64,000 bases of DNA from Bacteroidales bacterium (GTDB lineage Bacteria > Bacteroidota > Bacteroidia > Bacteroidales > UBA4181), in contig JAFWVY010000053.1 of assembly GCA_017523725.1 (NCBI GenBank), positions 1-64,000 of the forward strand, given 5' to 3'. The position numbers were made by a program, and so were the translations under genes. This document shows positions 34,669-43,988 of the stretch, in pieces. Under the pieces are notes generated by a model, which was given only the letters and a program-made list of their open reading frames with translations, did no database searches and had not been told where the DNA came from. Each line of letters starts with the position of its first letter. Within the stretch, counting starts at the first letter, position 1.

Positions 34669-35988
34669 ATGAAGAATTTCCTGTTTCTGGCCTGCCTCTG
34701 CTGCAGTCTCACACTCTCTGCCAAGACCATCTATGTGGCCCCGGACGGCCGCGACAATGCCGCCGGAACCCTTCGTGCGCCGATGGCCACGCTCCCTGCG
34801 GCTTATGCCAGGATTGCTTCTGGCGACACCATATGCTTCCGTGGCGGCACATACCATATCACCGATGACCAGGTGATGAAGCAGGAGAGCCTCTACGCCT
34901 ATGTCTTTGCCCTGGAGAAACCAGGCAAACCGGGTCACCTTACCTGCATCACCGGGTATCCCGGCGAGCGTCCGGTCTTCGATTTCTCGGCGCTGCAGCT
35001 TGACGGTCAGCACCGTTTTGCCGCTTTCTATCTGGGTGCCGACTACATCCACCTGCGCAATTTCGAAATCATTGGCGTGCCGGTGCGCATCAAGGGCCAC
35101 ACGCAGTCGGAGTGCGTCTCGGCCCGCAAGGGCTCCCACTGTATCGTGGAGAACCTTTCGATGCACCATAATATGGCCATCGGGTTCTATCAGACGGCAG
35201 GATCCTACAATCTGGTGCTCAACTGCGACGCTTACAATAATTACGATGATTATTCCGAGGGCGCCTACGGCGGCAACGTTGACGGCTTCGGCTTCCATAT
35301 GGCCAATGCCTGGGAGGTCGGCAATGTCATCCGCGGTTGCCGGGCCTGGCGCAATTCCGACGACGGTTACGATCTCATCCACTGCGCTGCGCCTGTGGAA
35401 ATCGACCATTGCTGGGCCTTCTACAACGGCTTCCAGCCCACCGAAGACCCCTTTGACACCGAAACTTTCGAGCGTGCTGGCGACGGCAACGGATTCAAGA
35501 GCGGCGGCTGGGCGATGGGTGCCGGTGCGACGCGCTGCCCGCCGGTCTGCCCCAGCCACTTTATCCACCACAGCGTGGCCTACCGCAACAAGGTCAACGG
35601 ATTCGACTCCAATTTCCACCTCGCCGGGAATCGCTGGGAATACAATACCGCGGCAATGAATCCCCACAACTATAACATGGTCAACCGCCGCGGCCCCGGC
35701 GCAGGGGAGAATGTCGCCGTGCCCGGTTACGGTCACATTCTCACCGGCAATGTATCCTGGTCACCTCAGGGAGATGACCTGTATCAGTGCGATGAGGCTT
35801 CGTGTATGCTGCGCGACAACGCTTTCGGAACTTATCCTGTATCCGAAGGCGCATCGCTGTTCGTCTCGACGGATCCCAAGGATTTCTTCCTGCCGCGCGA
35901 TGCCGAGGGCCATCTTCCTGAGATGCCATTCCTGCGCGCCAAACCCGGTTCTGTGCTTCAGGAGCGCGGCATAGGCTGGGCCTGGTAG
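34669..35988 (+). CDS. PL9-family pectate/rhamnogalacturonan lyase (parallel beta-helix)
   Basis: 439 residues with a signal peptide (MKNFLFLACLCCSLTLSA). Mature start KTIYVAPDGRDNAAGT, then FRGGTYHI, and the helix rungs GSHCIVENLSMHHNMAIGF, then CRAWRNSDDGYDLIH. The SDDGYDL segment carries the calcium-binding aspartates typical of PL9. PL9 members cut pectate or rhamnogalacturonan I by beta-elimination; with PL11 and GH106 nearby, the latter substrate is favoured. The ATG at 34669 directly precedes the signal peptide. The gene is transcribed away from the glycogen gene. Confidence 0.85.
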   Translation: MKNFLFLACLCCSLTLSAKTIYVAPDGRDNAAGTLRAPMATLPAAYARIASGDTICFRGGTYHITDDQVMKQESLYAYVFALEKPGKPGHLTCITGYPGERPVFDFSALQLDGQHRFAAFYLGADYIHLRNFEIIGVPVRIKGHTQSECVSARKGSHCIVENLSMHHNMAIGFYQTAGSYNLVLNCDAYNNYDDYSEGAYGGNVDGFGFHMANAWEVGNVIRGCRAWRNSDDGYDLIHCAAPVEIDHCWAFYNGFQPTEDPFDTETFERAGDGNGFKSGGWAMGAGATRCPPVCPSHFIHHSVAYRNKVNGFDSNFHLAGNRWEYNTAAMNPHNYNMVNRRGPGAGENVAVPGYGHILTGNVSWSPQGDDLYQCDEASCMLRDNAFGTYPVSEGASLFVSTDPKDFFLPRDAEGHLPEMPFLRAKPGSVLQERGIGWAW

Positions 35989-36049
35989 CCCTGCTTATGG
36001 TTATTTGTGTAAAAAAGTGCAACTTTGCAGCGAATCTCATGCTTGTATC

Positions 36050-38068
36050 ATGAAGCACTTTTTTATAGCTATGTGTTGTGCCATCACCGTCTGCGCATCG
36101 TGCAGCCGCCACTCCGGACCCGTCGTGGAAGACGGATTCACATGGGAAGTGGACCGTTTCGCCGACTTGCGCGTACTCCGCTATCAGGTGCCTGGATTTG
36201 ATTCGCTGACCCTGCAGCAGAAAAAACTGATATACTATCTGAGCGAAGCCGCATTGTGCGGCCGTGATATCCTGTACGACCAGAATTCGAAGGACGGCCT
36301 GGCGGTCCGGAAGATGCTGGAAGGCATTTATGCAGGCTATCCCGGCGACCGGACGACGGAGGAATTCCGGCGTTTCGAGGTCTATCTCAAGCGCGTCTGG
36401 TTCTCGAACGGCATCTATCACCATTATTCTTCCGACAAGTTCGTGCCCGGTTTCTCGCAGACTTCCTTTGCGGACTATGTCCAGGCGACACCGGCCGAGT
36501 TTTTCCCAGAGCAGCTTGGCTCTGCAGCCGATATCATCAAACGGTTCACACCGATTCTGTTCGATCCGACGGTGGCACCCAAACGCGTGTCTCAGGAAGA
36601 CGGTACGGATCTGGTGCTCGGTTCCGCCTGCAATTATTACGAAGGGGTTACGCAGGCTGAGGTCGAGGCATTCTATGCAAGAATGACGGACACCTCGGCG
36701 ACGGAGCCCCCCTCATACGGCCTTAATTCAAAGGTGGTCAAGGAGAATGGCCGGGTCGTCGAGAAACTCTGGAAAGTCGGCGGCATGTATTCCGAATGGA
36801 TTTCCCAGATCGTGCAGTGGCTTGAGAAAGCGGCCGAAGTGGCCGAAAACGAACATCAGGCCGAAGTGATCCGCACGCTCATTACATATTATAAGACAGG
36901 CAACCTGAAGGAATTCGACCGGTATAACATCCTCTGGGTGCGCGACACGTCACGCGTCGATTTTGTCAACGGCTTCATTGAGGTGTACGGCGATCCGCTC
37001 GGCCGGAAGGGCGCGTGGGAGTCGGTGGTCAATTTCAGGGATGAAGAGGCCACGGCCCGTACGGAGGTTTTGAGCCGGAATGCCCAGTGGTTCGAAGACC
37101 ATTCGCCGGTGGATTCCCTGTTTAAGAAGAAAGAAGTGAAAGGCGTGTCGGCCAAGGCCATTACGGTGGCCATGCTGGGCGGCGATTGCTATCCGGCTTC
37201 GCCGATAGGCATCAACCTGCCCAATGCCGACTGGATCCGCAAGGAATACGGTTCGAAATCCGTGACGTTGCAGAATATCACGAATGCCGGCAACCAGGCT
37301 TCTCTGGGCAACGGATTCCTGGAGGAATTCGCGTGGTCGGACGACGAGATTTCCCGTGCCCGTCGTTACGGAGCGCTGGCTGACGTGTTGCATACCGACC
37401 TGCATGAGTGTCTCGGGCATGCATCCGGTCAGTTGCTGGATACGATTGTCGGCGACGAATTGAAGAACTATGCCTCGACCTTGGAGGAAGCCCGGGCAGA
37501 CTTGTTCGCGCTGTATTATCTGATGGACGACAAAATGGAGGAACTCGGGCTGGTGCCTGACCGGAACGTGGCGCGTGCTGCATACGACGCGTACATCCGT
37601 AACGGCCTGTTTACGCAACTCGTCCGGATAGAGTATGGACGGACGGTGGAGGAGGCACACATGCGATGCCGCAAGATGATTGCCGAATGGTGTTTCGAGC
37701 ACGGGTTGGAGCACCGTGTCATCGACCGCCGCGTACGGAACGGGAAGACCTATTTCGTGGTGCGCGATTACAATCGGTTGCGGGATCTGTTCGGCGAACT
37801 GCTTGCCGAGGTACAGCGCATCAAGTCGGAGGGTGATTATGATGCCGGCCGCGAACTGGTGGAAACGTATGCCGTACAGGTCGATCCGGAACTGCACAAG
37901 GAGGCGTTGGAACGCTACAAGGCACTGAATCTGGCGCCGTTCACCGGATTCATCAATCCGCACTACATTCCCGTGATAGAAAACAACGAAATCGTGGATA
38001 TCAAAATAGAATATCCCGACGATTTTGCGGCGCAGATGATGAAGTATTCCCAGAACTACTCGAAATAG
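36050..38068 (+). CDS. Dipeptidyl peptidase III (M49) lipoprotein
   Basis: 672 residues with a lipoprotein signal (ITVCASC). The zinc motif HECLGH starts at His452, the form known from Bacteroides DPP III, versus HELLGH in eukaryotes. The second glutamate motif EEARAD follows at about 479. It releases dipeptides from peptide N-termini, probably in the periplasm. The ATG at 36050 directly precedes the signal; the frame from 36005 would add non-signal residues. It lies 61 bases after PL9, with a weak -7-like CAACTTTG at 36020-36027 between them. Confidence 0.93.
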   Translation: MKHFFIAMCCAITVCASCSRHSGPVVEDGFTWEVDRFADLRVLRYQVPGFDSLTLQQKKLIYYLSEAALCGRDILYDQNSKDGLAVRKMLEGIYAGYPGDRTTEEFRRFEVYLKRVWFSNGIYHHYSSDKFVPGFSQTSFADYVQATPAEFFPEQLGSAADIIKRFTPILFDPTVAPKRVSQEDGTDLVLGSACNYYEGVTQAEVEAFYARMTDTSATEPPSYGLNSKVVKENGRVVEKLWKVGGMYSEWISQIVQWLEKAAEVAENEHQAEVIRTLITYYKTGNLKEFDRYNILWVRDTSRVDFVNGFIEVYGDPLGRKGAWESVVNFRDEEATARTEVLSRNAQWFEDHSPVDSLFKKKEVKGVSAKAITVAMLGGDCYPASPIGINLPNADWIRKEYGSKSVTLQNITNAGNQASLGNGFLEEFAWSDDEISRARRYGALADVLHTDLHECLGHASGQLLDTIVGDELKNYASTLEEARADLFALYYLMDDKMEELGLVPDRNVARAAYDAYIRNGLFTQLVRIEYGRTVEEAHMRCRKMIAEWCFEHGLEHRVIDRRVRNGKTYFVVRDYNRLRDLFGELLAEVQRIKSEGDYDAGRELVETYAVQVDPELHKEALERYKALNLAPFTGFINPHYIPVIENNEIVDIKIEYPDDFAAQMMKYSQNYSK

Positions 38069-38086
38069 CGTCCGGCCGGTGCCGCG

Positions 38087-39310
38087 CTATTCCATCCAGG
38101 AGTCTTTCAGCCCCAGGAAATAGAGGATACCGTCGATGCCGATGGTGGACAGGGACTGCGATGCGGTGGCCTTGACCTTGGGCTTGGCGTGGAACGCGAT
38201 GCCGAGGCCTGCGACACTGAGCATGGGCAGGTCGTTCGCTCCGTCGCCGACTGCCACAGCCTGGGCGATGTTGATGTTCTCAAACTGGCACAGCAGCCGC
38301 AGCATTTCCGCCTTGCGCCGGCCATCCACGATGTCGCCCACGTAGTTGCCCGTGAGTTTCCCATCGACGATTTCGAGTTCGTTGGCGTACATGTAGTCGA
38401 ACCCGAACCGCTGTTTGAGGTATTGTCCGTAGAACGTGAATCCGCCGGAAAGAATGGCGGTCTTGTAGCCGACCATCTTCAGCACGCGCATGGTGCGTTC
38501 AAGCCCTTCGGTGATGGGCACGCGGGCGATGATATCGTCGAGGACGGAGGCATCCAGCGACTTGAGCAGCCGGATGCGCCGCTTGAAACTTTCCTGAAAA
38601 TCCATCTCGCCGCGCATCGCGCGCTCGGTGATTTCCCTGACTTGTGCCCCGACACCGGCCCGTTCGGCGAGTTCATCGATAATTTCGGTCTGGATGAGCG
38701 TGGAATCCATGTCGAAACATATGAGCCGCCGGCTACGGCGGTATACATCATCTTTCTGGAAGGAGATGTCGATGCCGTACCGGTCGGACAACTGCATGAA
38801 ACAAGCCTGCATGGCGTCTTTTTCCTGCGGCGTGCCCCGCAGTGACAGTTCGATGCATGCCTTTTTCGCTCCCAGTTCGTTGGGATTGAGCGGTATCCGT
38901 CCGCTAAGCCTGTGGATGGTGTCGATATTGAACCCCTGCCGTGCGATTTCCTGGGTGACCATGGCGATGCCCCTGGCCGTGACCGTGCGTCCCAACAGTG
39001 TGAGAATGTAGCGGTTCTTGCCCTGCAGATGCACCCATTCCTCGTAATCCGCATCGCTGATGGGGGTGAACCGGATTTTGATGCCCAGTTCGTAGGCTCT
39101 GAACAGCAGGTCCTTCATGATGTCGCCCGCCACATCGGAGGAGGTCCGGAACAGGATGCCCATGGACAGGGTCTGGTGGATGTTCGCCTGTCCGATGTCA
39201 AGAATGTCGGCATCGTACTGGGCCAGGATATCAGTCAGGGAAGAGGTCAGTCCGACCTTGTCTTCACCCGAAATGTTGATCTGGATGATCTCGAAACTTT
39301 TCTCGTCCAT
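38087..39310 (-). CDS. serB: Phosphoserine phosphatase with N-terminal ACT-type domains
   Basis: 407 residues. The N-terminal half has two ACT-like regions (IIQINISGEDKVGLTSSLTD, then YILTLLGRTVTARGIAMVTQ), likely serine-sensing. The HAD domain starts CFDMDSTLIQTE with nucleophile Asp200, then AILSGGFTFY and VAVGDGANDLPML. It makes serine from phosphoserine. The ATG at 39310 matches the family start. It follows the GH106 gene by 22 bases on the same strand, so it may depend on that operon. Confidence 0.94.
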   Translation of the reverse strand: MDEKSFEIIQINISGEDKVGLTSSLTDILAQYDADILDIGQANIHQTLSMGILFRTSSDVAGDIMKDLLFRAYELGIKIRFTPISDADYEEWVHLQGKNRYILTLLGRTVTARGIAMVTQEIARQGFNIDTIHRLSGRIPLNPNELGAKKACIELSLRGTPQEKDAMQACFMQLSDRYGIDISFQKDDVYRRSRRLICFDMDSTLIQTEIIDELAERAGVGAQVREITERAMRGEMDFQESFKRRIRLLKSLDASVLDDIIARVPITEGLERTMRVLKMVGYKTAILSGGFTFYGQYLKQRFGFDYMYANELEIVDGKLTGNYVGDIVDGRRKAEMLRLLCQFENINIAQAVAVGDGANDLPMLSVAGLGIAFHAKPKVKATASQSLSTIGIDGILYFLGLKDSWME

Positions 39311-39332
39311 GGTGTTGATGGGATTCGACGGA

Positions 39333-42200
39333 TTATTCTTCAAACTGGACCGGCGTGACAGGTGTGAGCGTGACCGGTCCGAATAGTCCGGAGGCGCGCG
39401 GTGCCCAGCCAGATGCGTCGAAAACGCCTCTGTTGCTGTTTTCAGGCCGGCGTGCCGGGAAATTCGTGTTGTAGAAGACCTTCCATGCGAAGCCCTGCCG
39501 GTCAAGCCAGGCGATGCGATTGGCCATGGAATTGGAGATTTCCACTGTCAGTACATCTTTCTTCCCGTTGAGCAGTGAGCCGTCTATGAGCACCTGGTAA
39601 GGTGCCGAGAGCAGCGTCTGCAGATGAGCACCGTTCAGATAGACGGCGGCCGTTTCCTCCAGGTCGCCCAAGTCGAGCAGGTAGGCTGTGGCCGAGTCGG
39701 CCTGCACGGCTGGCAGGAAAGTGGTATAGGAGGCGGTGCCGGAGAAATCCCGGTAGCTCTCGTCTCCGTAATCCGTCCAGGATCCCAGTTCGGTGATTTC
39801 CACGGTGTCGGGCAGCACAGGACCGCCGGTTGTGAACGACAGACTCCATGGCGCATTGAATGGCACCGGGTACCCTTTCGGCTTGTAATATACATAGGGC
39901 TCGCCAGACAACTGGCCGGTGCTGGTTTCGACAATGCACGAAGCACCGGGTTGCAACTGCAGCATGACCGTCGGGCCTTCCGGGCTGCTGTGTGGTGTCA
40001 GGGTGCCGGCACGTCCCGTCATCGGCTCGTACAGTGCGAAAGAGGCTGCGTCCACAGCCAGTGGAATCCAGTCGTTTACCTCCTGTCCGGTGCGGTTGGC
40101 GATGAAATAGTATGTCTTGTTTCCGTCTTTCCGGCGGATGCATTGCAGTCCTTTGTCGTACATGGCTTCCCGTCTTATGCCGGCGCCTTCGAGCATCAGG
40201 ACAGGATAGTTGCCCAGCAGGATGCGGCCTTTGCCGTAAGAGGCGGTCTGGAATTGCTCCCCGTCGTCAAACTCCAGTTTCGCGATGTCCGCCAGCATGT
40301 TTTTTTCCTGTTTCTCGTAATCTTTCAGTCCTGCGACGTGCTGTGGGAAGGCTCCATAGACAATCAAGGTCGCGCCTTTGCGGACCAGTGCCATCAGTTT
40401 ATCGAAAGTCTCTGCCGGAATAAACTCGCAGACAGGCAGGATGATGGTGCGGTAATCGCCACCGGCGGTCCGGATCATGCCGTTGCGGACGGTCACGTCC
40501 TGCAGTTGCCGGTCGGTGATGAAATCCCATGCATAGCCGTTGTCCATCAGGTTCTGGGCCATGCCGCGCACAGCGGGGTCGAAGTTGTTGTCCAAGCCTT
40601 TGAAGTGCTGCAGAAGTGCGCGTCCTCCCATAGACCATACATCAGAGATGTTGTAGTACAGCAGGATGTCGTTGTCGGGCTGGCCGGCCTGCAGGAACGA
40701 CTGGCATCGGGCGATATACTGGTTCAACGTGCCGAAATCTTTCCAGAACGGATTGGTGGGCGTGAAATGGACGGCCGCATAGAACAGCCATCCCGGCCAG
40801 GGCGCATCCTGCGGCGAGAAGCAGGTGCCGTGATAGAAGATATGGTTGACGCCGGCCAGCAGGAATCCGTCCACGCAGGTCTTCACTTCGCTGAGTTTCG
40901 ATTCGAAATGCTCGCCGAGCCAGGTGGCGGTTTCGGAAGAGGTCAGCGGTTTCCCCAGGACGTGCGCCACCGAGGAGGCCGTCTTCGAGGCGATGATCTC
41001 GCGGCCTTCGGTTTCAGGCACGTCGCTGACGCCGTAGAGATCCAGGATGTTGGCCGGTGAACCGTGCGCCTGGTTACGGATGCCTTTGCCCTGCGCTGCG
41101 GCCCAGCGCTGCCAGGTGCGGGTGTAGCCGTCGAGCAGCAGGTCGCTGAGGGTTCTGCGGTAGTCATGCTTGACCCGTCCGCTTTCCGGATTGTCCCCGA
41201 GCAGGGCGGGCAGGTATTCCAGCAGGTCGTAACCCCGTCTGGCCTTGAATTCCGAAAGGAAACCGGGGGTCCAGTTCGACTCGCCGTTGGCGTCGTCCAC
41301 TTCGTACGAATCGTTGAAGTAGTAGCGCAGCGAACTGATGTCGTAGCCCTTGAACGCTTCGTCGAAACGTTGCAGATATTTCTGCGTGGGCTCGGCTGCG
41401 AAATGGTCGATGACATTGCCCTCGCCACCCGGCCCGGCACGCTCCACCATTTTACCATGATAGCCCTGGAACAGCGCATACACAGTCCATTCGCCTTCCG
41501 GTGCTGTCCACTGCAGCATTTTGTCCGCATCGACTTTGTCGGTGAGGACGACCGATGTGCCGTCCGCATTACAGGCCACGACGGCAATCAGCGGCAGGCT
41601 GCGTTCGTAGCGCACCTGGTCCAGCGCCAGTGTCTGCAGGTCGCTGTTGGCGGTGACAGGGGCTTTCAGGTCACGGATGCTGACCTGCACGCTGCCCGCC
41701 GTGCGGACGATGGGACGTTGGATGTAGGTCAGCGGCGTGTTCAGTTTTTCACCGGATGCGACCTTGTATGTGGTGTATGTCATGTATTTGCATGAGTAGG
41801 TGGAGTCCACCCACGGTCCGCCGAACGGCCATCCGGAAGCGTTGGCCAGGTCGATGCCCATGTCCAGCCGCGTCCCTTCGCGCAGCGTGAACATAAAAAC
41901 ATCCATCCATTCCGGCGAAAGGAAATCCAGGAACCGGTCTTCGTAACCATGCACACCATAGATGGGCGTGATTTCCAAGCCGCCGAGGCCGGCGGCCTGA
42001 TAGGCTTCCATGGCGGCCGTAATGTCGCCCGGACGCGCGGCGCTGCCTTCCCACCACCAGCGGCTCCACGGTTTTGTCTGCCGGGTGATTTCCGGCCATT
42101 CCACCGATGCCGTTTCAGAGGAAGTTCCTGCCGTATTCTTGCAGGAAAAAAGCATGACGCAAAGCAGGACGGCCATGCCTGTGAGAAACAGTTTTTTCAT
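39333..42200 (-). CDS. GH106 alpha-L-rhamnosidase lipoprotein
   Basis: 955 residues with a lipoprotein signal (VMLFSCK). The N-terminal catalytic domain reads RWWWEGSAARPGDI, GGLEITPIYGVHGYED and DLANASGWPFGGPW, the strong GH106 signature. The C-terminal part holds a beta-sandwich with VYLNGAHL. GH106 enzymes invert alpha-L-rhamnosidic bonds, commonly in rhamnogalacturonan I or II. It lies 12 bases after a GT2 gene and 22 before serB, in an otherwise housekeeping-like operon. Confidence 0.88.
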   Translation of the reverse strand: MKKLFLTGMAVLLCVMLFSCKNTAGTSSETASVEWPEITRQTKPWSRWWWEGSAARPGDITAAMEAYQAAGLGGLEITPIYGVHGYEDRFLDFLSPEWMDVFMFTLREGTRLDMGIDLANASGWPFGGPWVDSTYSCKYMTYTTYKVASGEKLNTPLTYIQRPIVRTAGSVQVSIRDLKAPVTANSDLQTLALDQVRYERSLPLIAVVACNADGTSVVLTDKVDADKMLQWTAPEGEWTVYALFQGYHGKMVERAGPGGEGNVIDHFAAEPTQKYLQRFDEAFKGYDISSLRYYFNDSYEVDDANGESNWTPGFLSEFKARRGYDLLEYLPALLGDNPESGRVKHDYRRTLSDLLLDGYTRTWQRWAAAQGKGIRNQAHGSPANILDLYGVSDVPETEGREIIASKTASSVAHVLGKPLTSSETATWLGEHFESKLSEVKTCVDGFLLAGVNHIFYHGTCFSPQDAPWPGWLFYAAVHFTPTNPFWKDFGTLNQYIARCQSFLQAGQPDNDILLYYNISDVWSMGGRALLQHFKGLDNNFDPAVRGMAQNLMDNGYAWDFITDRQLQDVTVRNGMIRTAGGDYRTIILPVCEFIPAETFDKLMALVRKGATLIVYGAFPQHVAGLKDYEKQEKNMLADIAKLEFDDGEQFQTASYGKGRILLGNYPVLMLEGAGIRREAMYDKGLQCIRRKDGNKTYYFIANRTGQEVNDWIPLAVDAASFALYEPMTGRAGTLTPHSSPEGPTVMLQLQPGASCIVETSTGQLSGEPYVYYKPKGYPVPFNAPWSLSFTTGGPVLPDTVEITELGSWTDYGDESYRDFSGTASYTTFLPAVQADSATAYLLDLGDLEETAAVYLNGAHLQTLLSAPYQVLIDGSLLNGKKDVLTVEISNSMANRIAWLDRQGFAWKVFYNTNFPARRPENSNRGVFDASGWAPRASGLFGPVTLTPVTPVQFEE

Positions 42201-42212
42201 GTTGCAATATCT

Positions 42213-43160
42213 TTATAATTCTTTTTCAATCTGATAACTGTTGCGTTCCGAGCCGTTGCGGGAGATGAGTTCCCCCAGGAAACCTGCCAGGAACAGCTGG
42301 GTGCCAAGGATCATGGCCGTGAGAGCCAGATAGAAGTATGGGCTGTCTGTAATCAGCCCCGCCCGCAGACCGTGCCATGTGATGTATAGTTTCTGTGCGC
42401 CGAGCCATATGGCGGCGAGCAGGCCGGCAGCGAACATGAAGGTGCCCAGCGTGCCGAAGAAATGCATGGGTTTCTTGCCGAACCGCGAGATGAAAAGGAT
42501 GCTGCCCAGGTCGAGGAACCCGTTGATGAAGCGTTCGATGCCGAACTTGCTGGAACCGTATTTCCGCTGGCGGTGCTGCACCACTTTCTCGCCGATTTTC
42601 CGGAAACCGGCACGTTGGGCGATGACCGGGATGTAGCGGTGCATCTCGCCATACACTTCGATGCTCTTGACCACCTCCCTGCGGTAGGCTTTCAGGCCGC
42701 AGTTGCAGTCATGCAGCTTGATGCCCGTGCAGAACCGTACGGTCGCGTTGTACAGCTTGGTGGGAACGGTTTTCGTAATCGGATCGTAACGTTTTTTCTT
42801 CCAGCCTGATACGAGATCGTATTTATCTTCGGAGATCATGCGGTAGAGTTCGGGAATCTCGTCCGGACTGTCTTGAAGATCGGCGTCCATCGTAATGACC
42901 ACGTTGCCTTCGGCAGCCGTGAACCCGACCTGAAGTGCCGCCGATTTGCCGTAGTTGCGCCGGAACTTGATGCCCCGTATGCGGGCGTCGGCCGCGTGCA
43001 GACGTTCGACGGTCTCCCATGAACCGTCGGTACTGCCGTCGTCAACCAGGATGATTTCGAAAGAAAAGCGGTGTTCGTCCATGACACGGACGATCCAGCC
43101 GGTCAGTTCGTCCAGAGATTCGGCTTCGTTGTAAAGCGGGATGATAACGGAAATATCCAT
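42213..43160 (-). CDS. GT2 polyprenyl-phosphate glycosyltransferase with two C-terminal membrane helices
   Basis: 315 residues. MDISVIIPLYNEAESLDEL starts the GT-A domain. ILVDDGSTDGSW and TMDADLQDSPDEIPEL carry the metal and nucleotide ligands. QHRQRKYGSSKFGIERFING is the acceptor-side motif of GtrB/DPM-type enzymes. Two membrane helices (about 220-250 and 270-300) end the protein. It attaches a sugar to undecaprenyl phosphate at the cytoplasmic face. The ATG at 43160 matches the family start and avoids overlap with the DUF4199 gene. Confidence 0.87.
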   Translation of the reverse strand: MDISVIIPLYNEAESLDELTGWIVRVMDEHRFSFEIILVDDGSTDGSWETVERLHAADARIRGIKFRRNYGKSAALQVGFTAAEGNVVITMDADLQDSPDEIPELYRMISEDKYDLVSGWKKKRYDPITKTVPTKLYNATVRFCTGIKLHDCNCGLKAYRREVVKSIEVYGEMHRYIPVIAQRAGFRKIGEKVVQHRQRKYGSSKFGIERFINGFLDLGSILFISRFGKKPMHFFGTLGTFMFAAGLLAAIWLGAQKLYITWHGLRAGLITDSPYFYLALTAMILGTQLFLAGFLGELISRNGSERNSYQIEKEL

Positions 43161-43161
43161 G

Positions 43162-43800
43162 TTATTGCTGTGAGAGGTCCTGTCCTTCTTCATCCGCCGA
43201 CGGCTGCGGCGTGTCCTGCGCTGTCTTCCGGATGGTGAGGAAGATTTTTTTTCTGGATTCCTTGTAGAAAAGCGCGGCGATCAGCGCGGCCAATGCGCCC
43301 CAGACAACGGTGTTGCAGGCCTGTCCGACGGCGTACGAGGCCGGGGTGGTGTTCGCACGTGCCTCTTCCATGCTTGCGGCGATGGCTTGCCGCATCTGTT
43401 CAGCCTCTTCGGCGGCGGTCGTCGCCGGGATGAGTTGTGTCAGGCTGTATTCCGTCTGTTCGATGAACTGCCCGATGAAACCGGGGTCGAACAGCGTGAT
43501 GTAGGCGTACCATGTCACGAAGACGAACAGCGAGGCATAAATCACGGTGGAGAGTCCGACGGAAAGCGCTTTCGGGAAAAAGAGCCATGCCAGTTTCCCA
43601 CGGGCCGCACGGACGCTCCATGCAGCGCCGGCGAAAGTGATTCCTGTGAAAACAACGGACCAGGACGTCAGGGTTTTCTGCGTCAGAAACAGCAGGATCA
43701 GCGTGGCGGAAAGCGCCATGCCGAGGATGGCCCCCGCCGTCATGTTGAACTGCCGGGTGCGGATCCGTTCCTGTCTCCAAGTCTCGTAATCGGTTATCAT
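43162..43800 (-). CDS. DUF4199 membrane protein
   Basis: 212 residues with four predicted membrane helices: two near 20-60, one near 85-105 and one near 165-185. The loop between helices three and four is long and Glu-rich (AAEEAEQMRQAIAASMEEARA). The pattern matches DUF4199, a Bacteroidota family usually encoded just upstream of this GT2 type. Its role is unknown; it may assist lipid-linked sugar transfer. Its stop lies 1 base before the GT2 start, so the two are probably coupled. Confidence 0.8.
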   Translation of the reverse strand: MITDYETWRQERIRTRQFNMTAGAILGMALSATLILLFLTQKTLTSWSVVFTGITFAGAAWSVRAARGKLAWLFFPKALSVGLSTVIYASLFVFVTWYAYITLFDPGFIGQFIEQTEYSLTQLIPATTAAEEAEQMRQAIAASMEEARANTTPASYAVGQACNTVVWGALAALIAALFYKESRKKIFLTIRKTAQDTPQPSADEEGQDLSQQ

Positions 43801-43820
43801 GGGGCACCATATAGAAATAG

Positions 43821-43828
43821 CAAAGATA
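43821..43828 (-). promoter_or_regulatory. -7 box for the DUF4199-GT2-GH106-serB operon
   Basis: TATCTTTG on the minus strand, 20 bases before the DUF4199 ATG. It sits back to back with the SRP RNA promoter, only 7 bases from that promoter's -33 box. Confidence 0.55.
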
Positions 43829-43835
43829 AAAAACT

Positions 43836-43866
43836 TTTGCCAATACAGATTCTTTCGCTACCTTTG
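43836..43866 (+). promoter_or_regulatory. Consensus promoter for the SRP RNA
   Basis: TTTG at 43836-43839, a 19-base spacer and TACCTTTG at 43859-43866, about 6 bases before the predicted RNA start. Confidence 0.8.
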
Positions 43867-43871
43867 CAGAC

Positions 43872-43975
43872 GGGTAAGTCTTGTACGACCAGCTCCTGCT
43901 GAACCCCCCCAGGACCGGAAGGTAGCAAGGGTAGGCGGTTGTAGCGGTGCGATGCAAGGAGCTTACCCTTTTTTT
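43872..43975 (+). ncRNA. ffs: Small signal recognition particle RNA (4.5S RNA)
   Basis: The conserved Ffh-binding core AGGACCGGAAGGTAGCAAGGG is visible around 43911-43931 with the GGAA tetraloop. GGGTAAG (43872-43878) pairs with CTTACCC (43962-43968) to close the long hairpin, and TTTTTTT follows as terminator. Length is about 97 bases without the T tract, as expected for a bacterial small SRP RNA without an Alu domain. Confidence 0.93.
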
Positions 43976-43988
43976 GATTGTTTTGCCG

